Shown in pieces: positions 52,139 to 61,300 of a stretch of DNA of 64,000 nucleotides; the first letter of the stretch is position 1; the number at the start of each line of letters is the position of its first letter. The position numbers and the translations under genes are program-made. Under the pieces are notes generated by a model, which searched no databases, was not told the DNA's origin, and saw nothing but the letters and a program-made list of their open reading frames with translations. This DNA comes from Pontiellaceae bacterium B12227 (GTDB lineage Bacteria > Verrucomicrobiota > Kiritimatiellia > Kiritimatiellales > Pontiellaceae). The stretch covers positions 1 through 64,000 of the forward strand of contig JAROAZ010000011.1 of NCBI GenBank assembly GCA_029432775.1, read 5' to 3'.

Positions 52139-53622
52139 AAATGCAATTTCCTGTTTACGCAGCCTTGGTTGTGGTGATTCTGAGTTCGGTTTCTGCACAT
52201 GCCGAATTCGAAGCAACCTTTGAGTCGCTGGATACGCATCAGGCACCGGAGTGGTTCAAGGATGCCAAATTCGGAATCTACACGCATTGGACGCCAACCA
52301 CCGTCGGCAATGAGATTGCCGGTGTTGGCTGGTATCCCTTCTATATGTACTCCGATGTAACCATTAACCGTTATCCTCCCATGATGGGGCATCCATCAGC
52401 AACCAATGAAGGTCCGCACTGGGCATACACCGAACACGTGAAACGTTTTGGAGAACCGAAAGACTATGGTTGGAAAGACCTGCTGAAAACGTTCCAGCCA
52501 AAGTCGTTTGATGCCGCCGAGTGGGCGGACTTGTTTCAGGAGGCTGGTGCACGCTTTGCGGGGCCGGTGGCGATTCACCACGACGGCTATGCCATGTGGG
52601 ACAGTAAGGTGACCCGCTGGAATGCGAAAACACAGGCAAAATTTGATCCTTCGAAAGAGCTCGAACGGGAAATTAGAAAACGCGGTATGAAGTTCATTGC
52701 CTCGTTCCATCATAGTCATACGTGGCGTTATTTTGTTCCGTCCTATCGTCATGATGGAACCGATCCGGACTATGTGGATCTCTATAATGAGCCGCACAAC
52801 TATGGCGATCCGCTGTCGCCACGTTTCAAGAAATGGTGGCGTGGTCTGCTGGATGAATATATTGCTCAATATAACCCCGATATGATCTGGATGGATATGG
52901 GCACGCGCGATATTCCCAATGAACTCATGTATCCCTTCCTTGCCGATTACTATAACCACGGCCTGAAGGAAGGAAAGGAAGTCGCGACGACCGTCAAAAG
53001 CTATTCACCTTATCTCCCCGGCGCAATTATCGACTATGAAAAGGGGCGCGTTAAAGAGTTACAGGAAACAGCCTGGCTGACGGACGATACGGTCGCACCG
53101 GGCTGGTTTCATTCCAGCCGTCCGGGGGTGAAAACGGCAAATGATGTGATCGATATCCTCGCGGATATCGTCAGCAAGAACGGCTGCCTGCTGTTGAATG
53201 TAGGGCCCACGTCGGAAGGCGTGATTCCCGATGCCGAAAAGGAAATTCTCCGCACCGTCGGCGCATGGCTGAAGGTGAATGGCGAAGCCATTTATGAAAC
53301 CCGTCCATGGCACACCGCCGGGGAAGGGCCGACCGTGATTGAGAAGTCGGCGGGGTTCCTGAAAACCCTGAAATATACTGCAGAAGATATTCGTTACACC
53401 TGTACCAAAGATAAAAAAACGGTCTATGCCATTGTGTTGGATAAGCCGGTGGGTAGGGCGCGTTTTAAATCGGTTCTGGAAATCGAAGGTGTTCACGAAA
53501 TTTCACTCATAGGTTTTGATGCTCCTGTCGCATGGAAGCAAACCGATCAGGGGCTGGCGGTCGAGATGCCGAATGGTGCGCAGGATGCACATGCCTATGT
53601 CTTTAAACTGAAGATGAAATAA
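52135..53622 (+). CDS. Alpha-L-fucosidase (GH29), secreted
   Basis: The 495-residue GH29 enzyme releases alpha-L-fucose. Signal peptide about 22 residues ([21 protein letters not shown]). Motifs: [18 protein letters not shown], the [12 protein letters not shown] stretch and the nucleophile region [13 protein letters not shown], with the aspartate in WMDMG, plus the conserved end of the barrel ([14 protein letters not shown]). It starts within the stop of sulfatase 2, so they are coupled. Confidence 0.93.
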   Translation: MKMQFPVYAALVVVILSSVSAHAEFEATFESLDTHQAPEWFKDAKFGIYTHWTPTTVGNEIAGVGWYPFYMYSDVTINRYPPMMGHPSATNEGPHWAYTEHVKRFGEPKDYGWKDLLKTFQPKSFDAAEWADLFQEAGARFAGPVAIHHDGYAMWDSKVTRWNAKTQAKFDPSKELEREIRKRGMKFIASFHHSHTWRYFVPSYRHDGTDPDYVDLYNEPHNYGDPLSPRFKKWWRGLLDEYIAQYNPDMIWMDMGTRDIPNELMYPFLADYYNHGLKEGKEVATTVKSYSPYLPGAIIDYEKGRVKELQETAWLTDDTVAPGWFHSSRPGVKTANDVIDILADIVSKNGCLLLNVGPTSEGVIPDAEKEILRTVGAWLKVNGEAIYETRPWHTAGEGPTVIEKSAGFLKTLKYTAEDIRYTCTKDKKTVYAIVLDKPVGRARFKSVLEIEGVHEISLIGFDAPVAWKQTDQGLAVEMPNGAQDAHAYVFKLKMK

Positions 53623-53635
53623 GAGAGTGGATGAT

Positions 53636-54976
53636 ATGAATATTTCAAGAAGAACGGGATTATTCGCCGGTGCGGTAACCGCCGCAACCGGAACGTTGAT
53701 TCCCGGACGGGTGTTGGGTGCAAATGGAAAGCTGAACTGCGGCATAATCGGTGCGGGCGGCATGGGTCGCATGTGCGTCGGCGCATCCGGCAAGCAGAAC
53801 ATCGTGGCTTTTGCCGATGTGGATGCGGTACGGGCGGCTCCATCATACCAGAAGCATCCGAATGTGCCGGTATTTACCGATTTCCGAAAAATGCTGGATA
53901 AGTATCATAAGGAACTGGACGTGGTACTGGTTTCCACTCCGGACCACACCCACTTTGCCGCAACACTGGCGGCAATGGAACGAGGTCTCCATGTATTTAC
54001 CCAGAAGCCGCTGACGCATGACATCTGGCAGGCGCGTACCCTCCAGAAGGCCGCACACCATTATGGCGTGAAGAATATTATGGGCAACCAGGGGCGATGT
54101 TTTGACGGAATCCGTCAGATCAAGGAATGGATCGATGCCGGTCTGCTGGGGGATGTAACGGAAGTGCATGCCTGGACGGTGCGGCCGTATAAGGAATGGG
54201 CTCGCATTGATTTGCCGTTTCCCCGACCGAAACAGCCTGTTCCCGACACCCTCGATTGGGATAACTGGCAGGGGCCGGTGCTGGAGCGGGATTACAACGA
54301 ATGCTACCTGCCGAACAAATGGCGCGGCTGGTGGGATTACGGTAATTCCGCGATGGGCGATATCGGTTGCCATCTGCTCGATTCTGTTTATTGGGCCTGC
54401 AACCTGACCGGACCGGTTTCGCTCCGGGCCGAGTCTGATCAGTTTCACGATCAGGTTACTTTTCATAAGGGGATTGTGCGGTTCAACTATCCGGCGCGCG
54501 AAAAACATGTGCCCCTCACTGTTCACTGGTATGAAGGCGGCCTTAAACCTGAAGTGCCGGATGGGTTTGACTATGGCACCAAACTGCCGGATGAAGGAAT
54601 TCTGATTAAGGGCACCAAAAATACGATTTATCATCCGGGAATCCGTCCGGACAACCCGGTCATCCTGATGAGTCGGAAAGACTGGTACTCCTTCCGCAAA
54701 ACCGAGCTCCCGGCGGAAACGATTCCGCGCCTGAAATCCAAGAGTCCGGTTAGCGAGTTGTTTAACGCGATCAAAGGCGGCCCCAAGGTCGGGTCCGACT
54801 TTGACTATGCGGTGCCGCTGACGGAACTCTGCTGTCTGGGCGGCATTGCGCGACGTACCGGGAAACAGTGCGACTGGGATCCGACGACCATGACGTTCAA
54901 GGATGCCAGCCTGAATAAATATATCAAACAACCGGTTCGCAAAGGGTGGGAAGCAGGCGAAGAGCTTTGGAAATAA
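53636..54976 (+). CDS. Gfo/Idh/MocA oxidoreductase with Tat signal (2)
   Basis: A 446-residue homologue of the enzyme at 47668. It starts MNISRRTGLFAGAVTAATG, a twin-arginine signal, and shows LNCGIIGAGGMGRM, VAFADVD, TPDHTHFAATLAAMERGLHVFTQKPLTHD, NQGRCFDGIRQIKEW and the C-terminal KGWEAGEELWK shared with copy 1. ATG 53636 has GAGAG upstream; GTG 53627 is less likely. It starts 13 bases after the fucosidase stop, in the same operon. Confidence 0.88.
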   Translation: MNISRRTGLFAGAVTAATGTLIPGRVLGANGKLNCGIIGAGGMGRMCVGASGKQNIVAFADVDAVRAAPSYQKHPNVPVFTDFRKMLDKYHKELDVVLVSTPDHTHFAATLAAMERGLHVFTQKPLTHDIWQARTLQKAAHHYGVKNIMGNQGRCFDGIRQIKEWIDAGLLGDVTEVHAWTVRPYKEWARIDLPFPRPKQPVPDTLDWDNWQGPVLERDYNECYLPNKWRGWWDYGNSAMGDIGCHLLDSVYWACNLTGPVSLRAESDQFHDQVTFHKGIVRFNYPAREKHVPLTVHWYEGGLKPEVPDGFDYGTKLPDEGILIKGTKNTIYHPGIRPDNPVILMSRKDWYSFRKTELPAETIPRLKSKSPVSELFNAIKGGPKVGSDFDYAVPLTELCCLGGIARRTGKQCDWDPTTMTFKDASLNKYIKQPVRKGWEAGEELWK

Positions 54977-54981
54977 ACGGC

Positions 54982-56424
54982 ATGAAAAAGTTGATACTCA
55001 TCATTCTGGTTTATGGTTCTCTGATGATTCAGGGGTCTACAGGAGCCGCTAACCCGAATGTGTTGTTTATCCTGATCGATGATTTTGGCTGGAGGGATGT
55101 CGGCTATAACGGCAGTACGTTCTACGAAACTCCGGTCATGGATCGCCTTTCGAAAGAGTGGATGAGGTTCGACAGTTGCTATACGCCGAGCCCAATGTGT
55201 TCGCCGACACGCGCGAGCATCCTGACCGGCAAAAACCCGGCGCGGCACGGGATTACCCAATGGTTGTCTGGACGCGACAGCTTCCACGGGCGCAAGGGGG
55301 AAAAGCCGAAAGTCTATTGTCCGAAGCCGCTGGTGCAGGGAATCAAGGATTCCGAGGTTACCTTGGGCGAAGCGTTTCAGGAAGCGGGATACGAAACAGC
55401 GTTCTACGGCAAATGGCACATGGGCAAGCTCAAGGCAACCGGTGGCCCCGCGAACCACGGCTACGAGTCACAGGTGGCCGTCATCGAGGAAAACGGCTGC
55501 AAACAGTTTTCATTCAAACGCCATATTCCGGATGCCAAGCCGGGGCAGAGCTTTAACGACGCCTTGACGGATAAGGCCATAGAGTTCGTTACCACCGAGC
55601 GAGACAAACCGTTCTATCTTCATCTCTGTCACTTCGCCATGCATGCCAAAATCGAAACCTCCCCGGAATTGCGCGTACGGTTTGAGGCCAAGAAAAAGAG
55701 GCTGGGCATCGGCGAATCGAAAACCGCGCTCGACGACTATTCCCACCAGCCGCACAAGCTCCGGCAGGACAGCGCCGAGTATACCGGGGAGCTGTTCAAC
55801 CTCGACGGTGGTATCGGTCGCCTGATCGATGCCTTGAAAGAATGCGAGCAGTATGAAAATACCATTATCATTCTGACGGGGGACAATGGAGGGCGATCGA
55901 CCATCAACAAACCCGATGCCACCTCCATCATGCCGATCCGCGGTGGCAAGACCTTCCTGTTCGATGGCGGCCTGCGCACACCCTTGCTGATCCGCTGGCC
56001 GGGGCATTCTGCGGCCGGAATGAACTCTGAGGTGCTCGTCTCCAGCATGGATTTTTATCCGACGCTGCTCGAGATGGCCGGGCTTCCGCTCAAGCCGAGG
56101 CAGCATAGGGACGGCGTCAGCCTGGCGCCTTTGTTCAACAATGGGAAACTGGAGCGCGATACATTCTATTGGCACTTTCCGCACTACCAGGGGGAGGGGA
56201 GCTATCCCGCCAGCGCAATTCGGGTCGGGGACTACAAACTGATACAGAATTATCATCACGGCGATGTGCTGTTGTATAATGTGAAAGAAGACATCTCGGA
56301 ATCACGAAACCTTGCGGCGGATATGCCGGAAAAAGTGCAGCTTATGCAGCAGCGGTTGATGAAATATCTCAAGGAAACAGGAGCCTCTATTCCGAGGCCG
56401 GTTCGGGATGACGATGTATTTTAA
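54982..56424 (+). CDS. Sulfatase 3 (type I, CSPTR motif)
   Basis: A 480-residue secreted sulfatase with signal peptide (KLILIILVYGSLMIQGSTGA), metal site NVLFILIDDFGW, formylglycine motif CSPTRASILTG, AFYGKWHMG and ILTGDNGGRS. I use ATG 54982 because the frame before it belongs to the previous gene's end. It starts five bases after the oxidoreductase stop. Confidence 0.93.
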   Translation: MKKLILIILVYGSLMIQGSTGAANPNVLFILIDDFGWRDVGYNGSTFYETPVMDRLSKEWMRFDSCYTPSPMCSPTRASILTGKNPARHGITQWLSGRDSFHGRKGEKPKVYCPKPLVQGIKDSEVTLGEAFQEAGYETAFYGKWHMGKLKATGGPANHGYESQVAVIEENGCKQFSFKRHIPDAKPGQSFNDALTDKAIEFVTTERDKPFYLHLCHFAMHAKIETSPELRVRFEAKKKRLGIGESKTALDDYSHQPHKLRQDSAEYTGELFNLDGGIGRLIDALKECEQYENTIIILTGDNGGRSTINKPDATSIMPIRGGKTFLFDGGLRTPLLIRWPGHSAAGMNSEVLVSSMDFYPTLLEMAGLPLKPRQHRDGVSLAPLFNNGKLERDTFYWHFPHYQGEGSYPASAIRVGDYKLIQNYHHGDVLLYNVKEDISESRNLAADMPEKVQLMQQRLMKYLKETGASIPRPVRDDDVF

Positions 56425-56464
56425 ACCAAAGCAAATTAAGCAATGACTCTTAAGGCGTGACTCA

Positions 56465-57988
56465 ATGAAAAGATTTTTTACAGGTGCAGCTGTTTGGGGA
56501 CTTTGCTGCGTTTTACAGGCCGCGGAACGTCCGAATATTATTATCATTCTGACGGACGATATGGGCTATTCGGATCTGGGTTGTTATGGCGGGGAAATTG
56601 AAACTCCAAACCTCGATTCGCTGGCTGATAATGGCCACCGTTTTTCAGAGTTTTATAACTGCGCCCGTTGCTGGACTTCGCGTACTGCCCTGATGAGTGG
56701 TTGCTATGTTGAATGGTTGCGAAGCCCAAAGAACGTTACGATTGCACAACTGCTGAAGACGGCGGGCTATCAAACGGGCATGGTTGGAAAATGGCACGTT
56801 GCAGATAAAGCAGAAGGACCAGCGGGTCCGAATGCGCCTTTCCAGCGCGGGTTTGATGATTACTTTGGAACTCTGTCAGGCGCAGGCTCCTTTTATGATC
56901 CACATACCCTGACGCGCAATGACAAGGAAACTGTTGCTGGAGAAGGGTTCTATTATACGGACCGGATCGGTGTAGAAGCGGTGCGGCAGATTGAAGCGTT
57001 TGCTAAAACGGATCAGCCCTTCTTTCAGTATGTGGCATTCACTGCGCCACATTGGCCGATGCATGCGCCCGAGGACGAGATTCAAAAATACATCAACCGA
57101 TATGACGACGGTTGGGAAGTGCTGCGTAACGAACGATACGAGCGCATGCTGGAGATGGGAATCATCGATGCGGCACGTTACCCGCTTCCGCCGATGGAGC
57201 CGGGCGTTCCTGACTGGGAAAGCATCGAGCATAAAGCATGGTATGCGCGGCAGATGGCGATCTATGCGGCGATGGTCGATATCATGGACCAGAACGTCGG
57301 GCGCATGGTTGATGCGCTTAAACGCAGCGGGCAGTTTGAGAATACATTGATTGTTTTCGTGAATGACAACGGCGCCCGCGCAGAGATTCCGAAAAAGGGT
57401 GGATCCGCCTCTTATATTGCAGCAAAGGCAAAAGAGCGGGGCGAGATGGTCAGCCAGGGAAATGATGTGAACGTGAAAATGGGCGGTCCGTTAACTTTTA
57501 GTGCGGTTGGACCCAATTGGGCCAATGCGCAGAACACACCGATGCGCCGATACAAAAAGAACGTTCATAACGGCGGTGCGCTCACTCCGGCCATCATGCA
57601 CTGGCCCGCCGGACTCAAAGTCAAAGCCGGTTCCATAACAGAGCAACGCGGTCACGTGGTTGACATCATGGCCACCTGTCTGGAGCTGGCCGGCATGGAA
57701 TATCCGGAAACCTTTAACGGTTCCAGGATCCACAAGCTCGACAGCCGGTCGCTCCTCCCCATCCTCAAGGGCGCGACCGTACCCCGCGACCGCGCGTATT
57801 TTTTCCGCCATGCCGGTACATCTGCCATTGTTAAGGGTGATTTCAAGCTGGTGAAAGACAAGGGCGGCCAGTGGGAGCTCTATGACTTGGCGAAGAACCG
57901 AACGGAGACGGAAGACATTGCCGGGCAATATCCGGAGCGGGTCACGGAACTTTCCAAACTTTGGAACGAGAAATGGGGGAGTAAATAG
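56465..57988 (+). CDS. Sulfatase 4 (type I, CWTSR variant motif)
   Basis: A 507-residue secreted sulfatase: signal peptide RFFTGAAVWGLCCVLQAA, metal site NIIIILTDDMGYSDLGCYGG, and motif CARCWTSRTALMSG. The formylglycine signature is normally C-x-P-S-R; here the proline is replaced by threonine, while the arginine and serine stay. The remaining sites (VGKWHVADK, VNDNGARAE) are in place. A palindrome copy (57952-57966) covers the last codons. Confidence 0.9.
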   Translation: MKRFFTGAAVWGLCCVLQAAERPNIIIILTDDMGYSDLGCYGGEIETPNLDSLADNGHRFSEFYNCARCWTSRTALMSGCYVEWLRSPKNVTIAQLLKTAGYQTGMVGKWHVADKAEGPAGPNAPFQRGFDDYFGTLSGAGSFYDPHTLTRNDKETVAGEGFYYTDRIGVEAVRQIEAFAKTDQPFFQYVAFTAPHWPMHAPEDEIQKYINRYDDGWEVLRNERYERMLEMGIIDAARYPLPPMEPGVPDWESIEHKAWYARQMAIYAAMVDIMDQNVGRMVDALKRSGQFENTLIVFVNDNGARAEIPKKGGSASYIAAKAKERGEMVSQGNDVNVKMGGPLTFSAVGPNWANAQNTPMRRYKKNVHNGGALTPAIMHWPAGLKVKAGSITEQRGHVVDIMATCLELAGMEYPETFNGSRIHKLDSRSLLPILKGATVPRDRAYFFRHAGTSAIVKGDFKLVKDKGGQWELYDLAKNRTETEDIAGQYPERVTELSKLWNEKWGSK

Positions 57989-58135
57989 AGGCGCTTCGAA
58001 AAATAGTTCCAATAGTTGGAATGCTGGTCTGCATGGGAAAACGCGTTTCTTTGAATATGATGGCGTTGAAAAATATAACCGGATCTGGGTTCCGTCGGTG
58101 ACGGATTATTCGGATGATACCGTAGCAGATTAATG
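57989..58135 (+). other. Short spacer, possible degraded gene end
   Basis: After sulfatase 4 a frame without a start reads about 33 residues (GKTRFFEYDGVEKYNRIWVP, then VTDYSDDTVAD) and stops just before the next start. The composition looks protein-like, so it may be the end of a lost gene, but no family is recognised. A palindrome copy lies at 58007-58021. Confidence 0.35.
58007..58021. repeat. Dispersed palindrome copy after sulfatase 4
   Basis: TTCCAATAGTTGGAA, 18 bases after the stop of sulfatase 4 and 41 bases after the copy inside its 3' end. Confidence 0.85.
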
Positions 58136-58144
58136 AGAGAAATA

Positions 58145-59557
58145 ATGAAAAAATTATTACTGAAAAACCTATTCATGGTATCGGCTTTTATCTGCTTTGC
58201 AGGTACAAGCCTGGCTGCCCCTAAAAACTTCATCATTATTCTGGCGGATGATCAGGGCTATGAAGATCTGGGTTGTTTTGGTTCCTCGCGGATTAAAACT
58301 CCGCATATCGATCGCATGGCGGCAGAGGGCATGAAGCTGACCAGTTTCTACACCGCATCATCCGTCTGCTCGCCCTCCCGGGCCGCATTGATGACCGGAC
58401 GTCTGCCCAAGCGGGTCGGCGTTCCCCGCGTTCTCTTTCCTCATTCTAAAGACGGCTTGCCGGAATCGGAAATCACGGTTGCCGAGCTTTTAAAAACCAA
58501 AGGTTATGCCACGGGCCTGGTGGGTAAATGGCATTTGGGGCATCGAAAACAGTTCCTGCCCACCAATCAGGGTTTTGATTCCTACTTCGGCATCCCCTAC
58601 AGCAATAACATGTCGACGTCGCCCGACCTGAGCTATGCCAAGGATTTAAAGTTTGCGCCGGGTTGGAGCCGAGAGCGGTTGCAGGGGGACCTCGCCGCGA
58701 TCAAGGCCGATTCCAAGTCGAGAAAGGATCTCGCTCCGCTGATGAGGGGCACCGAGGTGATTGAATATCCCGTGGACCAGAGCCTGTTGACCCGGCGTTA
58801 TGCTGAGGAAGCGGTTCGGTTTATCAATGAGAACAAGGACCGCCCGTTTTTTCTCTATCTCGCTCACGCCATGCCACACACTCCGATCCTGGTTTCGGAC
58901 GCCTTTAAAGGATCCAGTGAAAGTATTTACTGTGATTCAATTCAGGAAATTGACTGGAGTGTCGGGGAAATCTTCAAGGCACTCAGGGAGTGCGGCCTGG
59001 AGGAGGATACCTTCGTGTTGTTCAGCTCGGATAACGGACCCGCCAGCGCGGCGCGTACCAAGCGGGGCCGCACTGCGGGGCCCCTGCGCGGAAATAAATT
59101 TGAAACCTTTGAGGGCGGGCATCGCGTGCCGACCGTGGCCTGGGCGCCCGGATCGGTACAGGCGGATGCGGCATCCGATGCCATCACCTCCGGTCTTGAT
59201 ATCCTGCCCACTATCGCGCATTGGGCGGGGATTCCGTTGCCCGATGACCGGATATACGATGGCTACAACCTGACCGGTCTGCTCACAGGCAGGACCGACC
59301 GTTCCCCGCGAAATGAAATGATGTATTATGCCGCCAATTCGGGAACCCCCGACGGTATCCGCGTGGGCGATTGGAAATACCTGAACAACAGCCCGCGCAC
59401 CTGGAAAAACGGGAAGAGGGTCAAAGTGCCCCCGACGGAACAATTGTTTAACCTGAAGAAGGATATCGGCGAGTCCGAAAACCTGATACAGGCCCACCCG
59501 GAAAAGGTGCAGGAGCTGAAGAAACAAATGAAAGCGTTCGACGCGGCGATTAAGTAA
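58145..59557 (+). CDS. Sulfatase 5 (type I, CSPSR motif)
   Basis: A 470-residue secreted sulfatase. Signal peptide about KLLLKNLFMVSAFICFAGTSLA; metal site NFIIILADDQGYEDLGCFG; formylglycine motif CSPSRAALMTG; GLVGKWHLGH; FSSDNGPAS and GNKFETFEGGHRVPTVAWAPG. The N-terminal layout and DQGYEDLG suggest relation to the S1 members acting on N-acetylgalactosamine or galactose sulfate, but subfamily cannot be assigned safely by eye. ATG 58145 is used rather than ATG 58133. Confidence 0.92.
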   Translation: MKKLLLKNLFMVSAFICFAGTSLAAPKNFIIILADDQGYEDLGCFGSSRIKTPHIDRMAAEGMKLTSFYTASSVCSPSRAALMTGRLPKRVGVPRVLFPHSKDGLPESEITVAELLKTKGYATGLVGKWHLGHRKQFLPTNQGFDSYFGIPYSNNMSTSPDLSYAKDLKFAPGWSRERLQGDLAAIKADSKSRKDLAPLMRGTEVIEYPVDQSLLTRRYAEEAVRFINENKDRPFFLYLAHAMPHTPILVSDAFKGSSESIYCDSIQEIDWSVGEIFKALRECGLEEDTFVLFSSDNGPASAARTKRGRTAGPLRGNKFETFEGGHRVPTVAWAPGSVQADAASDAITSGLDILPTIAHWAGIPLPDDRIYDGYNLTGLLTGRTDRSPRNEMMYYAANSGTPDGIRVGDWKYLNNSPRTWKNGKRVKVPPTEQLFNLKKDIGESENLIQAHPEKVQELKKQMKAFDAAIK

Positions 59558-59577
59558 ACGCGGGATAAATTTTATTA

Positions 59578-59663
59578 AGCCACAAAGAGCACAAGAGCAG
59601 TGCGTATGTCATTCCGCTTTATAAAGCGGACCACCGGGAATCGATTTTGTGCTCTTTGTGGCT
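59578..59663. repeat. 17-bp perfect inverted repeat with inner palindrome
   Basis: AGCCACAAAGAGCACAA (59578-59594) and its exact reverse complement (59647-59663) enclose an 18-base perfect palindrome TCCGCTTTATAAAGCGGA (59613-59630). It fills the spacer between sulfatases 5 and 6. It belongs to the class of CACAAAGAGCAC intergenic repeats and could fold as a large hairpin. Confidence 0.85.
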
Positions 59664-59686
59664 GAAAATGATGTTGGAGAACAGCG

Positions 59687-61300
59687 ATGTATAGAATGTT
59701 AACTATTTTGTTGCTCGGGACCGTTTCCGTTTTTGCGGCCGAACGGCCCCTTCGGCAGGCTCGGGGCAGGCCGAACATTCTGTTCCTGTTTGCGGATGAC
59801 TGGGGGCGGCATGCGAGTATCTATGCCGAGCTTGATGGGCCGGGTACGGTGAACGATGTCATTCAAACGCCGCATTTTGACAAGCTGGCGAGGGAAGGGG
59901 TGCTTTTCAATAATGCCTATGTCAGTTCTCCGTCCTGCACGCCTTGTCGCAGCTCATTGCTTTCCGGTCAGCATTTCTGGCGTACCGGATTGTCGTCTGT
60001 TTTAACAAGTCCCTGGGATGAATCGAATCCCGCTTATCCGCTCCTACTGGAGAAAGCGGGTTATCACATTGGATTTGCCAATAAGGTCTGGGGGCCGGGT
60101 ACACCCATGAATGCTCCCTATGGCGGCGACCGCAATAAATATAATAAGGCGGGCCGGTCGATCTGTAATATTTCCTACCCAGTGGCAGGTGCGATTAAAA
60201 GCGGAAAAGATCCTGAAGTGGCCAAACAGAAGGTCATGGATCAGGTAAGGGAAAACTTTCGCGACTTTATCGCTGCACGTGCAGAGGGCGAACCCTTCTG
60301 TTTCTGGTTCGGCCCAACCACAACGCACCGCTCATGGGTCAAGGGTTGTGGTGCGGATCAGTGGGGGACCAATCCGGATGCCCTGAAGGGTAAGATGCCG
60401 CCGTTTCTGCCGGACGTTCACGAAGTGCGTGAAGATCTGAACGACTATTTTGCGCAGGCCATGTACTTCGATATGGCCATCGGTGTTTTGGTGGAAGAGC
60501 TCAAACGCATAGGGGAATATGAAAATACCCTCATTGCCGTTTCAGGCGACCATGGAGCACCGGGTTTCCCCCACGGAAAATGCAACCTCTACGATTTTGG
60601 CTCGCGCGTTCCCCTGTCGGTGACGGGGCCGGGGATTAAGGGCGGCCGTGTGGTGGAGGATTTTGTTTCCCTGCCGGATTTGGCCCCGACGTTTCTGGAA
60701 ACCGGTAAGGTTGATATTCCGGAGCAGATGACGGCAAAGACGCTCTGGCCGGTACTGGAATCCCGAAAAGAAGGATGGGTGGATCCATCGCGCATGCAGG
60801 CCTATATCGGTCGCGAGCGACATGTGCCTTCTGCACGGGCAGGAATGCTTCCGTATCCGCAGCGCGCCATCCGCACAAAAGACTATCTGTTCATCATTAA
60901 CTTCAAACCGGAACGCAACCCTATGGGCGATCCCTTCAAACTCGACACTCCGGAAGAACCGGGTGCGGAGGCCATGATGAAATCAACCAAAGCCACGCTG
61001 GCCGATGAAGACGCCGGCCCCACTAAAGCCTGGCTGGTGTCGAACCGCAACGATCCGCAATGGCGGCCGTATTTTGATCGGGCCTACGGTAAACGCCCGC
61101 GGCTCGAACTCTACGACCTGAAAAAGGATCCACATCAGATCAATAATGTTGCGGCATACCCGGAATACAAGGAAGTGGTGGAAAAGCTGGAGAAGAAGCT
61201 GATGACGGAACTCAGGGAAACCGGCGACCCGCGGTTGATCGATAGCGGTCGTTACTTCGAAGAGGTCGAAAAGTTCAATTTCCGCCAAGCCCGAAAATAA
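59687..61300 (+). CDS. Sulfatase 6 (type I, CTPCR motif) with short insertion
   Basis: A 537-residue secreted sulfatase with signal peptide (MLTILLLGTVSVFAA) and the motif SCTPCRSSLLSGQHFWRTG. The formylglycine signature is C-x-P-C-R here (cysteine at the place of serine), as in several N-sulfatase/heparan-like S1 enzymes. The start of the mature chain is ERPLRQARGRPNILFLFADD: in relatives RPN follows directly, so about 24 bases encoding LRQARGRP seem inserted (59750-59773). Metal and substrate sites (FADDWG, SGDHGAPG) are intact. Confidence 0.9.
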   Translation: MYRMLTILLLGTVSVFAAERPLRQARGRPNILFLFADDWGRHASIYAELDGPGTVNDVIQTPHFDKLAREGVLFNNAYVSSPSCTPCRSSLLSGQHFWRTGLSSVLTSPWDESNPAYPLLLEKAGYHIGFANKVWGPGTPMNAPYGGDRNKYNKAGRSICNISYPVAGAIKSGKDPEVAKQKVMDQVRENFRDFIAARAEGEPFCFWFGPTTTHRSWVKGCGADQWGTNPDALKGKMPPFLPDVHEVREDLNDYFAQAMYFDMAIGVLVEELKRIGEYENTLIAVSGDHGAPGFPHGKCNLYDFGSRVPLSVTGPGIKGGRVVEDFVSLPDLAPTFLETGKVDIPEQMTAKTLWPVLESRKEGWVDPSRMQAYIGRERHVPSARAGMLPYPQRAIRTKDYLFIINFKPERNPMGDPFKLDTPEEPGAEAMMKSTKATLADEDAGPTKAWLVSNRNDPQWRPYFDRAYGKRPRLELYDLKKDPHQINNVAAYPEYKEVVEKLEKKLMTELRETGDPRLIDSGRYFEEVEKFNFRQARK

